A stretch of DNA of 64,000 nucleotides. It comes from Zantedeschia hybrid cultivar. Lineage: Eukaryota > Streptophyta > Magnoliopsida > Alismatales > Araceae. The notes under the pieces were generated by a model. It was not told the origin of the DNA and made no database searches. It saw nothing but the letters and a program-made list of their open reading frames with translations. The translations under genes were made by a program, and so were the position numbers. Positions 1 to 12,175 of the stretch are shown piece after piece. Each line of letters starts with the position of its first letter. The first letter of the stretch is position 1. The DNA lies in assembly GCA_030544215.1 (NCBI GenBank), contig JARZZO010000016.1, positions 37,470,001 to 37,534,000 on the forward strand, written 5' to 3'.

Positions 1-2
1 AT

Positions 3-2531
3 CCCAATAAGGCGAAGGCTATTAGAGAAATGCCACCTCCCAAAAACTTGAAAGAGTTAAGAGGATTAATCGGGAGGTTACAATTTATTCGCCGATTTGT
101 CTCCCAGCACTCACAAAGATGTAAGCCGTTTTACGAGCTTACCAAGCCGGGAGTCAAATTTGATTGGGACGATAAGTGTCAGGAGGCATTCGATGGATTA
201 AAGAACTATTTAGCAAGTCCTCCTATTTTGAGACCACCATCTCCAGGCAAACCATTGATACTTTATATTTCAGTCCTGGATGATGCAGTGGGGGCTGTCC
301 TAGCACAAGAGGATGAAGAAGGAAAAGAGAGGGCAGCCTATTATCTCTCTAAACTTCTCAACCCCACTGAACAGAGATATACGGCGATGGAGAAAACATT
401 TGCAGCATTAGTTTGGGTTGTGCAGAAATTAAAACATTATTTTCTGGCCCACGAAGTCCATCTCATCGCTAGGATGAATCCGATCAAATTCCTTCTAGAG
501 AAATATGTTCTTACTGATAGGTTAGCGCAATGGCAAAACTTTCTATCTCAATTCGATATCACTTATATTCAGCAGAAAGCGATCAAGGGCTATGCCATAG
601 CAGAACATCTCGCTCATCATCCCCTTCCTCGATTTGATCCAGTGCGATCAGAGTTTCCAGATGAGGAACTGATGTCCGTAAATCAAATCAGAGATGATAT
701 GTGGACTCTGCATTTTGACGGAGCTCTGAATTCTCATGGAAAGGGGATCGGTATCGTTCTGTTATCACCTGAAGGTGTCACCATTCCACAAGCCTTAAGG
801 CTGGATTTTCCAGTCACTAACAATATAGCTGAATACGAGGCACTCCTTGCTGGCCTCGAGGCTACTCATTTCCATGGTACCACCAAACTCAGGATTGTAG
901 GTGATAGCCAACTAATTCTTCGCCAAGTGCTGACCAAGTATTGAACTCTTGATCCTAAGCTCAAGCCTTATCAAGAACTTACTTCTGCTTATTCAAAGCT
1001 TTTCACGAAATTGATCTTTGTCCATGTCCCTAGGAATCAGAACATCTTAGCTGACACTCTAGCTTCACTTGCATCTTCTCTTAATTTTCCAATCAGCAAG
1101 CAATCCGAATCTATCATAGTTCATAGGCGTCTTTCACCCGCCGTGAAAGATCCTTCATTTCTTAGAATTAAAGAGAAGTTGCTGAAGAAAGTCAGAGACG
1201 GAAACATTGTAGAAAAGAGAGAAATCATGTTGATGGAGCTGTTAGAAGAGATGGATGATGAACAGAAGCCATGGTATTATGAAATTGCAAAATATTATGA
1301 AGATCAATCGTATCCTGAGGAAGCTACAACTGAAGAGAAGAGAGCTATCAGGAGAATTGCTCAACGATACACCCTAGTTGGAGGAGCATTGTATAAGAGA
1401 GGTTTTGATGGAGTTCTTCTGAGATGTCTAGACGAAGATGAACTTTGGAAGGTTATGGAAGGAGCTCATAGTGGAGTTTGTAGTGGCCATGTCAATGGAC
1501 AGATGCTAGCAAAGAAGATCCTTAGACAAGGATTTTATTGGCCAACCATGGAAGAAGACTGTGTAGGATATGTCCGTAGGTGTGCTAAGTGTCAACTTCA
1601 CGCCGACAAAATTCATTCTCCTGCATCTTCACTCCATCATGTTTCTTCCCCATGGCCTTTCTCCATGTGGGCTTTCGACATTATTGGACCCCTTGGTAAT
1701 CCAGATTCCGGCATCAAGCAAAAATCTTTCATTCTCACGGCAACGGAATACTTCACCAAGTGGGCAGAAGCTGAAGCGTACGTGGAGATTAAAGCATCAA
1801 CTGTCTGCAAGTTCATCATGAAGAACATCATCACCCGATTTGGAATTCCAAGCACCATCGTCACCGACAACGGACCGCAGTTCGTGTCACAAGAATTGAA
1901 GGATCTCTGCAACAGGTACAGAATTGCATTGCATCATTCGTCTCCTTACTATCCGCAAGGCAATGGCCAAGTAGAGGCAACAAATAAGACTTTTATAAAA
2001 ATCATTAAGAAGACGTGCAAATCTAACAAGTTCGCAGACTGGCCAGAAAAACTAGTTGAGGCTCTATGGGCCTACCGAACTTCAATCCGCACGCCCACTG
2101 GGCAAACTCCTTATTCCTTAACATTTGGAATGGAGGCGGTAGTTCCATATGAGATCCTCATACCGTCATTAAGAGTTCAATTGAATAAGGAATTTTCTAT
2201 TGATGAACATCGTTCAGCACTCCTTGCTCAATTGGAACTTTTAGACGAGAAAAGATGGTCAGCTGCTAATCATGCAAAAGTTTATCAAAACAGACTAGCA
2301 CGTTTTTATCAAAAGAAAGTCATTGAACGTAAATTCAAAGTCGGTGAAATGGTCGTAAAAAGAATTTTTGTAAAACCTGGTGGTCCGCGTTCTAAGCTCC
2401 AACCCAACTGGGAAGGACCTTATGTTGTATCGCACGCTTTTCCTGGTAATGCTTATCGTCTTGTTAATGTAGAAGGAGAAGAGCTAAATCATCCCTGGAA
2501 TGGCTTACATCTTAAGAAATACTACCATTAG
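3..2531 (+). pseudogene. pol: E1 pol 3' part: RT end, RNase H, second RNase H, integrase
   Basis: One reading frame spans the region, with a single internal stop (TGA, 942-944), so this copy is nearly intact. It begins in the connection region after the RT palm. The first RNase H follows (about 230-620); its usual catalytic Asp is replaced in ARMNPIKFLLEK. The archaeal-type RNase H (about 700-1080) shows HFDGALNSHG, AEYEALLAGLEA, GDSQL and ADTLASLAS. Integrase follows: an HHCC zinc finger (H-x-GVCSGHVNG ... CAKCQ, about 1470-1600), then a DDE core with AFDIIGPLG, TDNGPQFVS and GNGQVEATNK. The C-terminal part ends in HPWNGLHLKKYYH before TAG. It would act in cDNA synthesis and integration. Ogre-like assignment is by domain order and motif resemblance. 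Confidence 0.9.
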
Positions 2532-3848
2532 GTTAAAGAGTCGATCAGTATGGTACAAAGACCAGTGGAATCAGAAAGTTTATAAACTCAAATTTCCTTA
2601 TTAGTCTGAATATTTTAATTCAAACCCATTACTACACACACTGACACGTTTGATTCGTGAGTAACAAGAGATGCCAAGTCCTAAAGAATATCGAAAGGTT
2701 GACTGAAAGTGTAAAGTACAAATCATTCGTTTTAAAGCAAAAATTCTGTTTTATACTCGGCCCATGATGTCGGAACGAGACTTAGAATAGATTACCAAGA
2801 ACACCCGCTGTCTTAGTAGGAGGCCGTCATAAAAAAATAGGGGAGATCCGTCCCGCAAAAAAGAGAAAAAAATAGAAAAGCAAAAGCCAAAGGCAAAATC
2901 CAAATGTCAAATCAAAAGGCCATTACATTACAAACGTTACATCAAGGCCATGAAATGAAACAAAAGGGAACGCAAGGTCGATAAATACTCCGAAAAGAAA
3001 TGACCGAACCCCAACGGATATTAGGGTAGGAAAGGAACATCTTTTTAGGTCTCCGGAACCTTCTCATGGGCTTTCTAAACTTACTCTTCCTTTCTTTCTA
3101 AAGAGGCGTACTCCAAGCTTAAGGAATGGCTTAGATTGACTGAAGGTCAAATCATCAAATGGGATCACGAATGGAAACACAAGTTTAAACACGATGGGTT
3201 TAAGTTAAATTGTTGAAGAATGATTTGGAAATTAAGTTCATAAATGAATATGATCTTTTGATCTGAGTACCATGCTGGTCGTTTAGTCAAAACTCCAAAC
3301 AAAATACATATTTCAAAACTCTAAAAAAAATACATATGTCAAAACCCAAAAAAATACATATTTCAAAACCAAAAAAATATATACATATTTCAAAACTGAA
3401 AAAAATACATATTTCAAAAAAAAATCAAACAAAAGTGAATATTTCAAAACAACAAAAATATTTCAATTAGCATTTGCTTGTTGCATTTAGTGTGTTTCAT
3501 TCCTTTTATTTTCAGTGAGCATCTGTCTGTTTGCATGTTGCATTTTACTTCAGTTTGCTTAAGTTCGATTACCTTTGTTAATAAAGGCCATGCCCCTTGA
3601 CCATTTATTCAAGGAAAAGATTGATTTACCATTTATTTGGTCAGGCAAGGGGCTAAGCCTAAATAGATACTTAACCTGTTTGTTAAGTGATGTACAGGAT
3701 ACAAGACAAGCACAGAAATACAAGATTGGAGTCCAAAAGTTTCATGTATATCATCAAAAGGTGTTTTTTTGTACATGATACATGAAGAAGAAAGAAGATA
3801 CATGAGCCCTCAAGGCTGGCCCTCCCCTCCGCCCTCATCGAGTTGGCT
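2532..3848. other. E1 post-pol noncoding stretch
   Basis: I see no credible gene here. It begins directly after the pol stop. A purine-rich patch (AAAAAAATAGGGGAGA, about 2832-2848) resembles a polypurine tract, but no LTR start follows it. A short TACATATTTCAAAAC repeat lies at 3290-3465. The right end meets the stop codon of the antisense plant-mobile-domain gene. Confidence 0.5.
3290..3465. repeat. A-rich short tandem repeat (AAATACATATTTCAAAAC-like)
   Basis: About six imperfect copies of a 25-33 bp unit centred on TACATATTTCAAAAC, separated by A runs of variable length. Arrays downstream of pol are common in Tat-group elements. No coding potential. Confidence 0.7.
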
Positions 3849-6800
3849 CTAGGCCTCGTCAGGCGCTTCCGGTGCTGGTTCTCGGCTGGGTGGTGGAGGT
3901 GGTCCCATCGCACTCGGACCTGCCTGGCCAGAAGACACAGCGGCACTGGCCGTGAAAGTGTTGGGTTTTCTCGGTTTCTCCGGATCGCTAACGCAGCGGA
4001 AACCAAAATATTTATAGCGATCCGTTCCCGTTTCGTCGAACTAAAATACAAGATAATCGGATTATCTTTTCTCACCGTGTACAGATTCGAATCTGCAGCC
4101 GTTCGGTTCCGTCAGTGCGACACCGCAAGCCGCGCAAGCGCCCGGCCTCTAGCGAAGTCTACGCGATCCTCCCCGCGACGGATATCCTCGAGTTCGTCGT
4201 TCTTCGCAGCCCGCGAAGCCTCCACTGGTCGCCGCAATGATCGCCGCAGTGCGCGGACGATTTCCCGTCGAACGGGATTTGGAGAAGCGGCGGAGCAGAT
4301 CTGGATCTGCCTGGACTCCAGAGGAAGACAGAAACTGAGGAGGGGCGGCTAGGGTTAGCAGCAGCTTGGCCTGCTCAGCCCATTCGCTATGTTTTATACT
4401 AACCGCGCGGTTTTCACAAAAACCCCCGGTTTGTATAAAACCCACTTATTTATCCATCGCCTTGAGAATCATTTGCGTGTGACCCTCTAGGCCCAAGTAC
4501 CAGTCCAGTTAATGGCCCAGTAAGCCCAGTGACTCCTCACTGGCTTTATTAATTAATTAATAACCCTTTATTAATCAATTAATCAATCGAATTGATGTCG
4601 CATATCGAATTCGACCGGACCTCCGATCACGTTGGGTGCCAAGCAACACCGCGTGAACCCGCAAGGTATTTGGGGTTAAGTAACCCACTCTTGGAACTTT
4701 TCCGTCGATAGTTACCGCGTGGATATAATCCTTCATTCGTACAATGCTCTCGAGTCAACTTAGGGTATGGCGAGCTGTCAAACCCTAACCGGTCGACTCA
4801 CTTGGATTGGATGCCGCTGATGAATATCGAAAAACTCCTTTCCCGATATTATCGTCCGCCCTGGCCAGGGACTTCCGCGCATCCTTCCTAGAACATTCTC
4901 TCTCTAAGTACCGAGAGCGAATGATTCCTTATTGACACACAATTCCCTTTGACGGTATTCCGCTGCACCCAATCATTGGCGTATTAGAATCCCGTGGCTA
5001 GAGATTCGTAAACCAAGGTCAAAGCACAGAAGTCCACCGCCAAGGTGTCCTTGGTGTCTCAGGTCCGAGGACCATCCACGCAACTGCGACAATAGAATCA
5101 AGCTGGTTGACAGTGAGGTACAATATCATCCAGCGATTCAGTCGGATCAGTTCAGTGAACTCATTCTCCAATGAGCACCTACAGATTCGCCTTAGTGTCT
5201 CCACACAAGTGACTTATGAGATAAGTCACCCTCATCATATGAGCAGGAGTAATCTGTACTAGTCTAACCGGATATCCGATGTCCTTCTCGGATATCCTCT
5301 GACTAGGAACGATTAAGAATATGTGTGGTTAAGTGATCAGTCTCATTAGTATGATCTCGTCATAATCTGATCACCATAGCACATATTCACGGACTTCATT
5401 ATGAAACGATAATTAACGCGATTTACACATAATGAATATTATGCCATTTTATTAATAATGAACGAGATTTACATTGTTAGATTGGCTTGTAGGCCACCTA
5501 AACTAACAGAAAGCACTAGTCAAACCACGCTCATGGGCACGCTGTCGAGCTCGCTGGTACCTCTCTTCCACCATCTTGCGCTCATGCTCTGCAACTGACA
5601 ACCGACCCAGAAGACCCTCCAGTCGAAGGTGCTCGCGCTCTCGCTCCTCGTTGATGAATCCCAATCGAGACTGGAGGTGTGCAAGCTCTCGCGCAAGATC
5701 TCCTGTCGAAAGTCGGGCCACCTGCTCCTCCAGAGACCGGATCCGCGCAGCATCAGCCTCAGCCCGAGCCGCTGCAGCACGGGCATGCTCCAACTCCGCT
5801 TCAGCCCTCTGAAGGGCTTCCTAAAGCTCAGCAACCTGCAGAAGAAGATTTTGTTAGTTCAAGACAATCAAGTAATCAAAATCAAGTTCAGGAATTAAAA
5901 GTTGAAGAACTTACCCGAGCAGCCCGGTCCTCCTCCGCAAGAGAAGCCCGATGGTTGGCGGAGGCGAGCTGGCTCTGGAGGTCAGCCAGAGCAGCCTCGT
6001 GAGCAGCAGATGAGGAAGATGATGAAGCTCCGTAGGTAGGGGGAGCCGCCTGGGTGTAGACGGCTCGCTGCACCGGAAGACAACTGTCAGTGATTAATCG
6101 CCAAAACAATTAATTAATTAAAACATGCATTCATAAACATTCATACGTACCAGATCATACAGCTCCTTCTGGACTTGTTCGAGCTGGGCCTCGGCATCAT
6201 GTAGGCGGGCTCGGAGGTCAATGATGACCGCATCACGTGCATCCTGCATATTGCACATTCATATATTCATTCACCAAGCATAAATTAAGATAATAATAAA
6301 ATGAAAGACGCATAAATGCATACTTACATCGAGTGGTCGGAGGAGCCGAAGTTGATCGGCGTAGTGAGCCTGGTACTGTTGGAGGTAGGCCTCGCTACTC
6401 TCTGCCCGTGACTCCACTCTGATGCCGCGGCGGTGCCAGTCTTCGTACTGCTCCGGGAACTTGGCACGCCAGTCAGTGAGGGCTTGCTTACCCCTCATAC
6501 CCCTTCCCACGCCCTCCGGTACTTCCTCGTCGATCCATTCTTGATGGAGACCCAGCGTCCTCATCACGAGCCGGAGGCGGAGGGGCTCGATTTCATTGAG
6601 GCAATGCACCCACATCTGCCTCCCGAACCTCCTCCTGCCAGCCGTCACCCACGGCTGACCCTCCTCGCCCATACCAAGGTACGGGCGCCAGATCACCTGC
6701 ATATAGGTTAGATGCATTCATTAAATAAATTGCATTTAAGAAATAAAAGATTGCATTTAATAAAGTTGAACAAGTTAAAAACTTACTAAGAGCTCCGGAT

Positions 6801-8230
6801 AGTCAAGAAACTGACGGCGGAGGGCCGTCAGCTGGTGGTGCTGAGGAGCTGTGTCCACCATTGGCTGCCAACGGCAGGCCAATGGGACAGCGCTAGGTCG
6901 AACAATCCGCGCTCTGCCGAGCGGGAAGTAGTAATAACTCCAAACCTGCATTCATGAACATATAAGTTAGTAAAGCATCATATTGCATTGCATATCATGA
7001 ACAAATAATTAAATAACTTAATACCTGGAGGAACGGCGAGAAGCCGCTGACAGTGGTCTCACGGTCCGGCGTGACCGCAGACAAATCGGCAAAGAGATGG
7101 GCCAGAAGGCCCGCACCCCAGGCATATTCCCCTAGACTCTCTAAATCATCTAACAAATAAATAAATCTGCAGTGGATATGGTCGCCCTTCGTATCGAAGA
7201 GTAACCGAGCAAAGAAGAAAACTAAGAAGACCCTAAGCTGCCTATCTACCTCCTCCCCCTGACTCGGGTCACTACAGTATGCGGCGGAGGATGACTCGGC
7301 TAGCCTATCCCTAAACTCCTCCCGGGTCTCGTCAGACCGACGCCGGGGCTCCTCTAGACCTAAAGCAGCCTCTATCTCTACTCTAAGAACCATCCTAGAC
7401 TCCCTGCCTAGGCTGGACACCTCTATCCCTAATAGAGCCTTTGCCAATCCCTGATAGTTAGGGTAGGTCACCCCGCTCACAGGTCGGCCCTCTACCCGGA
7501 GGCCAGTGATCCTGGCCACATCCTCTAGGGTGGGGACCATATGCCCCCACGGCATTAGGAAAGCACGGCTTTCCGCATGCCACCTCTCCCGCAGCACCTG
7601 CAGGAGGACCAGATCAAGCCAAAAGGGCTCGATGTCTAATACCTCGCCGAATCCCATCTGGCACAGGCGCGCCTTCTGGAAATCCGGCAGCCCTCTATAA
7701 GCCCCTACTACTAAGTCCCAGGAAATTCTGGCCCTCATCACTCCCTGCAAATAAAAACATATAAAAATAGGGTCAGTAATGAATAAAAACAGGAAAATCA
7801 CTTCTGTTTTGAAAGGCGTCAGCACACACAGACGTTTTTCAAAACACGTCCACACGCCCTTACGCAATTCAAAATTATTTTCTACCTAATTAAAATTCGG
7901 AATTAAGCTTGAAAGACGTCAGCCCAGGGCGACGCCTTTTGAATGGCGTCACCTGGTCTGGACGCCTTTCAAGTCCAAATTCCGGGTTCTTGAAGAACCC
8001 CTTTCTCTCCTCTTTTTCCTCATCCATTCAAACCACAGGGAGCTTACCGTGTGGAGGTCGCCCTCCTCTTCTTCTTCCACCGCCATGGGTGCCGGTGGAG
8101 GGAGTTCTTCCTCCAAGAAAGCCGCGGCTTCGGCTAGCATCGCCGGAATCTCCTCGGGAGCCTCTTCTTGTTGCCTCCGTCGCCTCTTGGCTAAGGTTTT
8201 CATCTTCCTAGAACCCTCACCGTGTTCCAT
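3849..8230 (-). pseudogene. Antisense plant mobile domain (PMD-like) gene in E1, broken by a solo LTR
   Basis: Seven exons fit GT-AG rules and every junction is in phase 0: 8230-8048, 7744-7025, 6945-6787, 6696-6328, 6243-6151, 6067-5915, and a last exon 5835-5509 that resumes in frame beyond the inserted LTR (3953-3849, stop TAG). The model codes for about 700 residues. Exon 1 gives a charged N-terminus starting MEHGEGSRKMKTLAKRRRR. Exon 2 shows the PMD-like pattern: VLDIEPFWLDLVLLQVLRERW, then MPWGHMVPTLEDVARITGL. Exons 5-7 predict a coiled coil rich in Glu, Ala and Arg, and the end is Pro-rich. Breaks are TAG at 5821-5823 and the 1.55-kb LTR. PMD proteins of plants act in silencing and genome stability and are often carried by transposons; the role here is unknown. 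Confidence 0.75.
3959..5508 (-). mobile_element. Solo Ty1/copia LTR inserted in the PMD-like gene
   Basis: A 1550-bp segment reads TGTTAGTTTAGGTGGCC at its 5' end (minus strand) and ends CCCAACA. It is flanked by a perfect 5-bp target duplication GAAAG (3954-3958 and 5509-5513). Its start and several inner blocks (for example the tracts around 4600-5300) match the LTR of copia element B2 at 56573-58145, so it belongs to a related subfamily. No internal coding sequence is present, so it is a solo LTR left by LTR-LTR recombination. Confidence 0.9.
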
Positions 8231-8705
8231 AGCTTGAGAGGGGAGTTTTCGAGAGGGAGAAAGCGAAATAGCCGGAGTTCGAGATCGCCGGAGAGGAAGA
8301 AAGAGAAGATTTTTGTGAGGAAGAAAGGGGGCCTTCGCGGATCTGTAACAAAAAGGTTAAAAGGCGTCGACTCAGATAGACGCGTTTTAGGGCGCATAAG
8401 TTGAGGCGGCAAGGACACCTGTTTGAAATTGATTGAAACATGTCCACTTGTATTGACGTGTTTCAAGCTTCTGGTCAGAGCCGTACAAAGGAAAATGATT
8501 AAAGGCGTCTAAGTGTGTAGACGCGTTTCAGAGAATTAATCACAGAATTAATGGCAGAATCCTGGAAAAAGTAGGAGAGAGATTTGAAAGGCGTCGTGTT
8601 GTAAAGACGCAATTTAAGCTTTAATCGGGTTTTTGAGGATTAAATTGAATTTCTGGAAAAGAATTATGGTTGAAAGGCGTCTTTCTGAATGGACGCGTTT
8701 TACAT
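7806..8705. repeat. Cluster I of palindromic 10-bp-spacer modules (9 copies)
   Basis: Nine copies of AAAGGCGTC / 10 bp / GACGCGTTT. Left core starts at 7815, 7845, 7915, 7945, 8363, 8439, 8504, 8590 and 8676. The first four lie in intron 1 of the PMD-like gene, the other five upstream of its start codon. The spacer is always 10 bp but its sequence differs in each. The first copy has nearly self-complementary arms 15 bp long (7806-7845). Decayed variants show CACGTC, CATGTC, TACGC and GACGTG. Confidence 0.9.
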
Positions 8706-8870
8706 TTAACAGAACCCGAACTGTTGAATTTTCAGGAAAAATCTGGTTTTTACTAAAGGAAAAATCATGTGCACATCACAGAAAGTTAAGAAAAGTTTCA
8801 AGGCCTAGAAAAATCGCTCTTTATTCAATGAGATCCTTTATTACATCATAAAAAAAAAGAAAGAGGACAT

Positions 8871-10312
8871 TTAAGGAAGAATATCATGAAGACCTTTAAG
8901 GTAAGGAAATTTTAATCCTCTATCTCTATCTTTAGAGGATTTTACACGGTAACTAAAGCCAAGGTTCCATAAGGTTGTGATGATTTGTACGGCTTCATAA
9001 TCTTCGTCGGATTCCAAGTCACGCTTCTTGATTGGGGGTGTGGGAGAGAACTCAGGGAATTCACGACGGCCCAAGCTAAGTTGAGTAAGACACCGGTGTG
9101 GGTTGTATAACACGAACTCGGTGGCTCCAATCAACTTAAGATCTGCTTCTGCTGCACGGCGCACCCAAACAGGCTTTCCAACAAGAGCAAGCGGAGACGA
9201 GTCGAATATGTCGGATGTCATGAGCTTTAAATACTTTCTCCAATCGGCCCGGGTCTTGAGCTTTGGAATCTTGTTGACCATGTGCTCATTGAACTTTACA
9301 ATGTTAGCAATGCAATGAATTGGACTACTCAAGAAGATCTGAGATGGATTCAGAGGCCTTTTCTTGCTGTACTCAAACTTAAAGTGAAGTTCAACCCACA
9401 AGGCAAAGAGTGGCATGCATCCATAAGGGGGACGACCCACAGAGGCCGCAGAAAGTCCACTATAAAGATATGCTAAGAGTGTAGTGCTAATGGATTTACC
9501 TTCGAAGATTGCGCAGATAACACTCACTTGATCATCTTCTAGGATATTATCCTGCGCAGGGAAGAACAAGGCACCGGCAAGGCATGTGACTAAAGCTTTC
9601 GTCACATCTTCCGCTTCATCCTCCCTTAGATCATCAATTTCATATAGAGTCCACTCGGCTAGCTTTGCAAGATTGATCCCCTTTTTAGTGAGGCATCCTT
9701 TAGCTTCTGAAGGATCCTTCATGATCGATGTCAACAATTGTTGACCGGTGATTCTTTCTTTTGTCAAGGCTATTTTATCTTTGTTGTCTTTGGTCTTTGG
9801 GATACCCAATAGAAGCTCCGCCTCTTCTAGAAGGATCGTGCACTCGAAGTCTTGGAAGAAGAACGTATGAGTTTGGGGATGCCACCACTCGATCAAGGCA
9901 CCCATAGCCGCCCAATCTACGTTCGAACTTTTGTAATTTTTGGCGAGCACCACAAGACCTTGAAGATTCCATTTGGATATAAACACTTGCATGGAAAGCT
10001 TAACACTTTTTGCAAGTTTACGAATCCAAGGGAAAGAGGTAAACTTCCTTGGGCCAGGAAATATAGGATAATTCTGAAAGTAAAAGAAAGGATTGAAGAA
10101 CATGAAAGAAGAATTGAAAGGAAGTTGATTGAACTTACTTGAAGATTAGGATCTCTTCCATTGAGGTGATTTTCCACGTCGGAGAACTTCTCTAGAGACA
10201 TCTTCATCCTCTTATTTGAAGAATCCATCCCCTTTTTCGGAGTTCCTCCTTCTTGAAGCTTGGAAATCTTGGAAACTTTGGAAAACCTTGAAATCTTTGG
10301 AAGAAAACTCAA
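8871..10312 (-). CDS. Antisense DUF7745-like / PMD-like cargo gene of E1, uninterrupted
   Basis: Two exons: 10312-10139 (58 codons from ATG, donor GTAAGT) and 10073-8871 (400 codons and stop), joined in phase 0 across a 65-bp intron with acceptor TTTCAG. The product is about 458 residues with no internal stop, which is rare in this window. Exon 1 is Lys/Ser-rich. The main domain begins near residue 80, with the signature ALIEWWHPQTHTFFFQDFE followed by LLEEAELLLGIP. This resembles the DUF7745 / PMD-like family (ALIHFWDP ... CFTFG ... TLEEY). The family occurs as extra genes in plant Ty3/gypsy elements and its function is not known. It lies head-to-tail with the PMD-like gene, between pol and the 3' LTR, with palindromic modules upstream at 10471-10545. 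The family call rests on motif resemblance only. Confidence 0.65.
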
Positions 10313-10470
10313 CCTAGAATCTTTGGATTATGGTAGGATTGTTTGGAAACAACCTAAGGGTGTTTATATAGAAGGAATTGCGATCTTAGGAAGGCTTTTT
10401 CGGATTGGAAAAGGGATGCGCATTGGTAGAGTTGGAATTCGAGTAGAGAACAGCCAGAAACCTTTTTCTG

Positions 10471-10545
10471 TGACTAAAAGGCGTCGAGTAGAACTGACGC
10501 GTTTCAATGTTAAATGGCGTCTGCGCGACACGACGCGTTTCAATA
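10471..10545. repeat. Cluster II of palindromic 10-bp-spacer modules (2 copies)
   Basis: Left cores GGCGTC at 10480-10485 and 10516-10521, each followed by exactly 10 bp and GACGCGTTTCAA. The spacers (GAGTAGAACT, TGCGCGACAC) are unrelated. They sit about 160-230 bp upstream of the start codon of the minus-strand DUF7745-like gene, in its presumed promoter. Confidence 0.9.
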
Positions 10546-11589
10546 ATTCTGTCATTTTCCCGAAATTTTGTGGTTTTTGGTGTTTAAATTGAATATTTTT
10601 CTGGAATTACTAATAATTTTGATTGCAGAAAATTCAAGAAAACCTGAGTAAAGCTGGAAACATCAAGAAGATCCCATTGTGGGAGTCAAGAAGTCCTGAC
10701 TGTGGCTAAAAAGACGGTTATCTCTACCATTGTATTATTTCATGTAATTATTTTGCATCATTTGCATTACTATATGTTAAATATTTATTAGATCATATCA
10801 AGGACCTTGTGGTTTTGATGAAACTGGAATTTGAGTTCCCCTACAACAAAAACAGTGATAATTCCAGAGGATTCTTAATCGCATAGATAGGCCGTTGGAT
10901 TGTTAATTAGTAAGGACGATGGTTCCACTTTTGTGAAACGGTGCGTGGATAAACGAGCTTCAGCTTAGCACTGAATTACAAGAATTGATATCTTGACTCA
11001 TTAATTACAATTTAACAATATTATCCTTGATTAATTTATATTTTATTTGACTTTATATTTTTCTTTTAGCCCAGCATGCATCATATAGGACTTTGAAATC
11101 ATTGTGATAAGGATTAATTACTGATCAAGTTTCAGACCATTAAATCAAATAATTTCAACATGATATGAAATATTTCATTCTGAATTGAGTATCTTGATCA
11201 TCTTTGAGGTTCGCTTGAAGATATCCTTGGAATTCTATCCTTGATTGGATTCTTTATCCCATATTTCTTGTTTTCTTTTTAAGATCCATCATGGCTGCAG
11301 CACGTCCACATTGGCTGGCAAACGCTCCCCATGATGAAACCTACAGTGTCTACGACCTGAGGTACTTCCCACTCCGAGGAAGTTGATCGACTTTATTTTA
11401 TTTCCTTGTCTACCTCATCCAGATAGGATTGATTTCATTGATTTCATTGAGCTATCTTCATTGATAATTTTGAGAAAAATTCCAATCATGTGATGTTAAG
11501 AGCGTGTCTCATCACACCTTGGCATCACCTTTTCAGTACATTCCATTTCATTTCACTCCCTTGCAAAGACGATGCCAAGGTGAGGCAGC
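10546..11589. other. E1 noncoding stretch before the 3' LTR, with possible polypurine tract
   Basis: AT-rich DNA without a convincing gene. A short plus-strand reading frame of 31 codons (11291-11386, starting MAAARPHWLANAP) is the only notable one and has no recognised family. The purine-rich stretch AAGGTGAGGCAG, just before the LTR start at 11590, is where a polypurine tract is expected. Confidence 0.45.
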
Positions 11590-11770
11590 TGTAGACACGC
11601 TAATTTTGACATCATTTCGAGTAAATTTCATATCATATAATAATGCCTCAGAATGGTTTGATATTTAATCATTGATTAATTTTTATTTTTAAGTATCGGG
11701 TTTAATAGACATGTTTAAGTTAATCAATTGAATTGATTTTAGCTCAAATTTCAGTTAAAATATGAAGAAG

Positions 11771-12070
11771 TCTAAAAGGCGTTGACCTATGTGGACGCGA
11801 TTTAGAGTTTATTCCTATTTTAACGTTTAAATTTGAATTTTAATCAATTGATTAATTAGCTAAAAGGCGTCTGTGAACGCTGACACGTATTAGGTTTCCT
11901 AGGCTATTTCTATTTCTCTTCCGGATGTTTATCCTTATCCTTATTAGTGTAAAAGACGTCTACACATGCAGATGCGTTTTAGCTAATAAAGATAAAGATA
12001 AGTTTTTCCGGATATTTATCCTTATCTTAATTAATCTGAAAGGCGTCAGCCATGATAGACGCGTTGTAGA
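11771..12070 (+). repeat. Cluster III of palindromic 10-bp-spacer modules in LTR U3 (4 copies)
   Basis: Left cores at 11778 (GGCGTT), 11866 (GGCGTC), 11955 (GACGTC) and 12042 (GGCGTC), each followed by exactly 10 bp and a GACGC-like core (GACGCG, GACACG, GATGCG, GACGCG) with T-rich outer arms. They are spaced about 90 bp apart, all upstream of the TATA box at 12168, in the enhancer-like part of the LTR. Confidence 0.9.
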
Positions 12071-12167
12071 TAATTACAGATAAAGATGAATTAATCAGTA
12101 TTTATCTGTCGGTTAAGATGGATAAATCCTAGATTTTTCTATGTTAATCACGGACGCAGAAGAACTC

Positions 12168-12175
12168 TATAAATA
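12168..12175 (+). promoter_or_regulatory. TATA box of E1 LTR
   Basis: TATAAATA lies 579 bp into the LTR, downstream of the palindromic modules. The same octamer occurs in the LTRs of E2, E3 and E5. Confidence 0.7.

Noticed and set aside
2832..2848. Polypurine tract marking a 3' LTR right after E1 pol
   Set aside because: No TG-starting LTR resembling the family follows; the family LTR start is found at 11590 instead.
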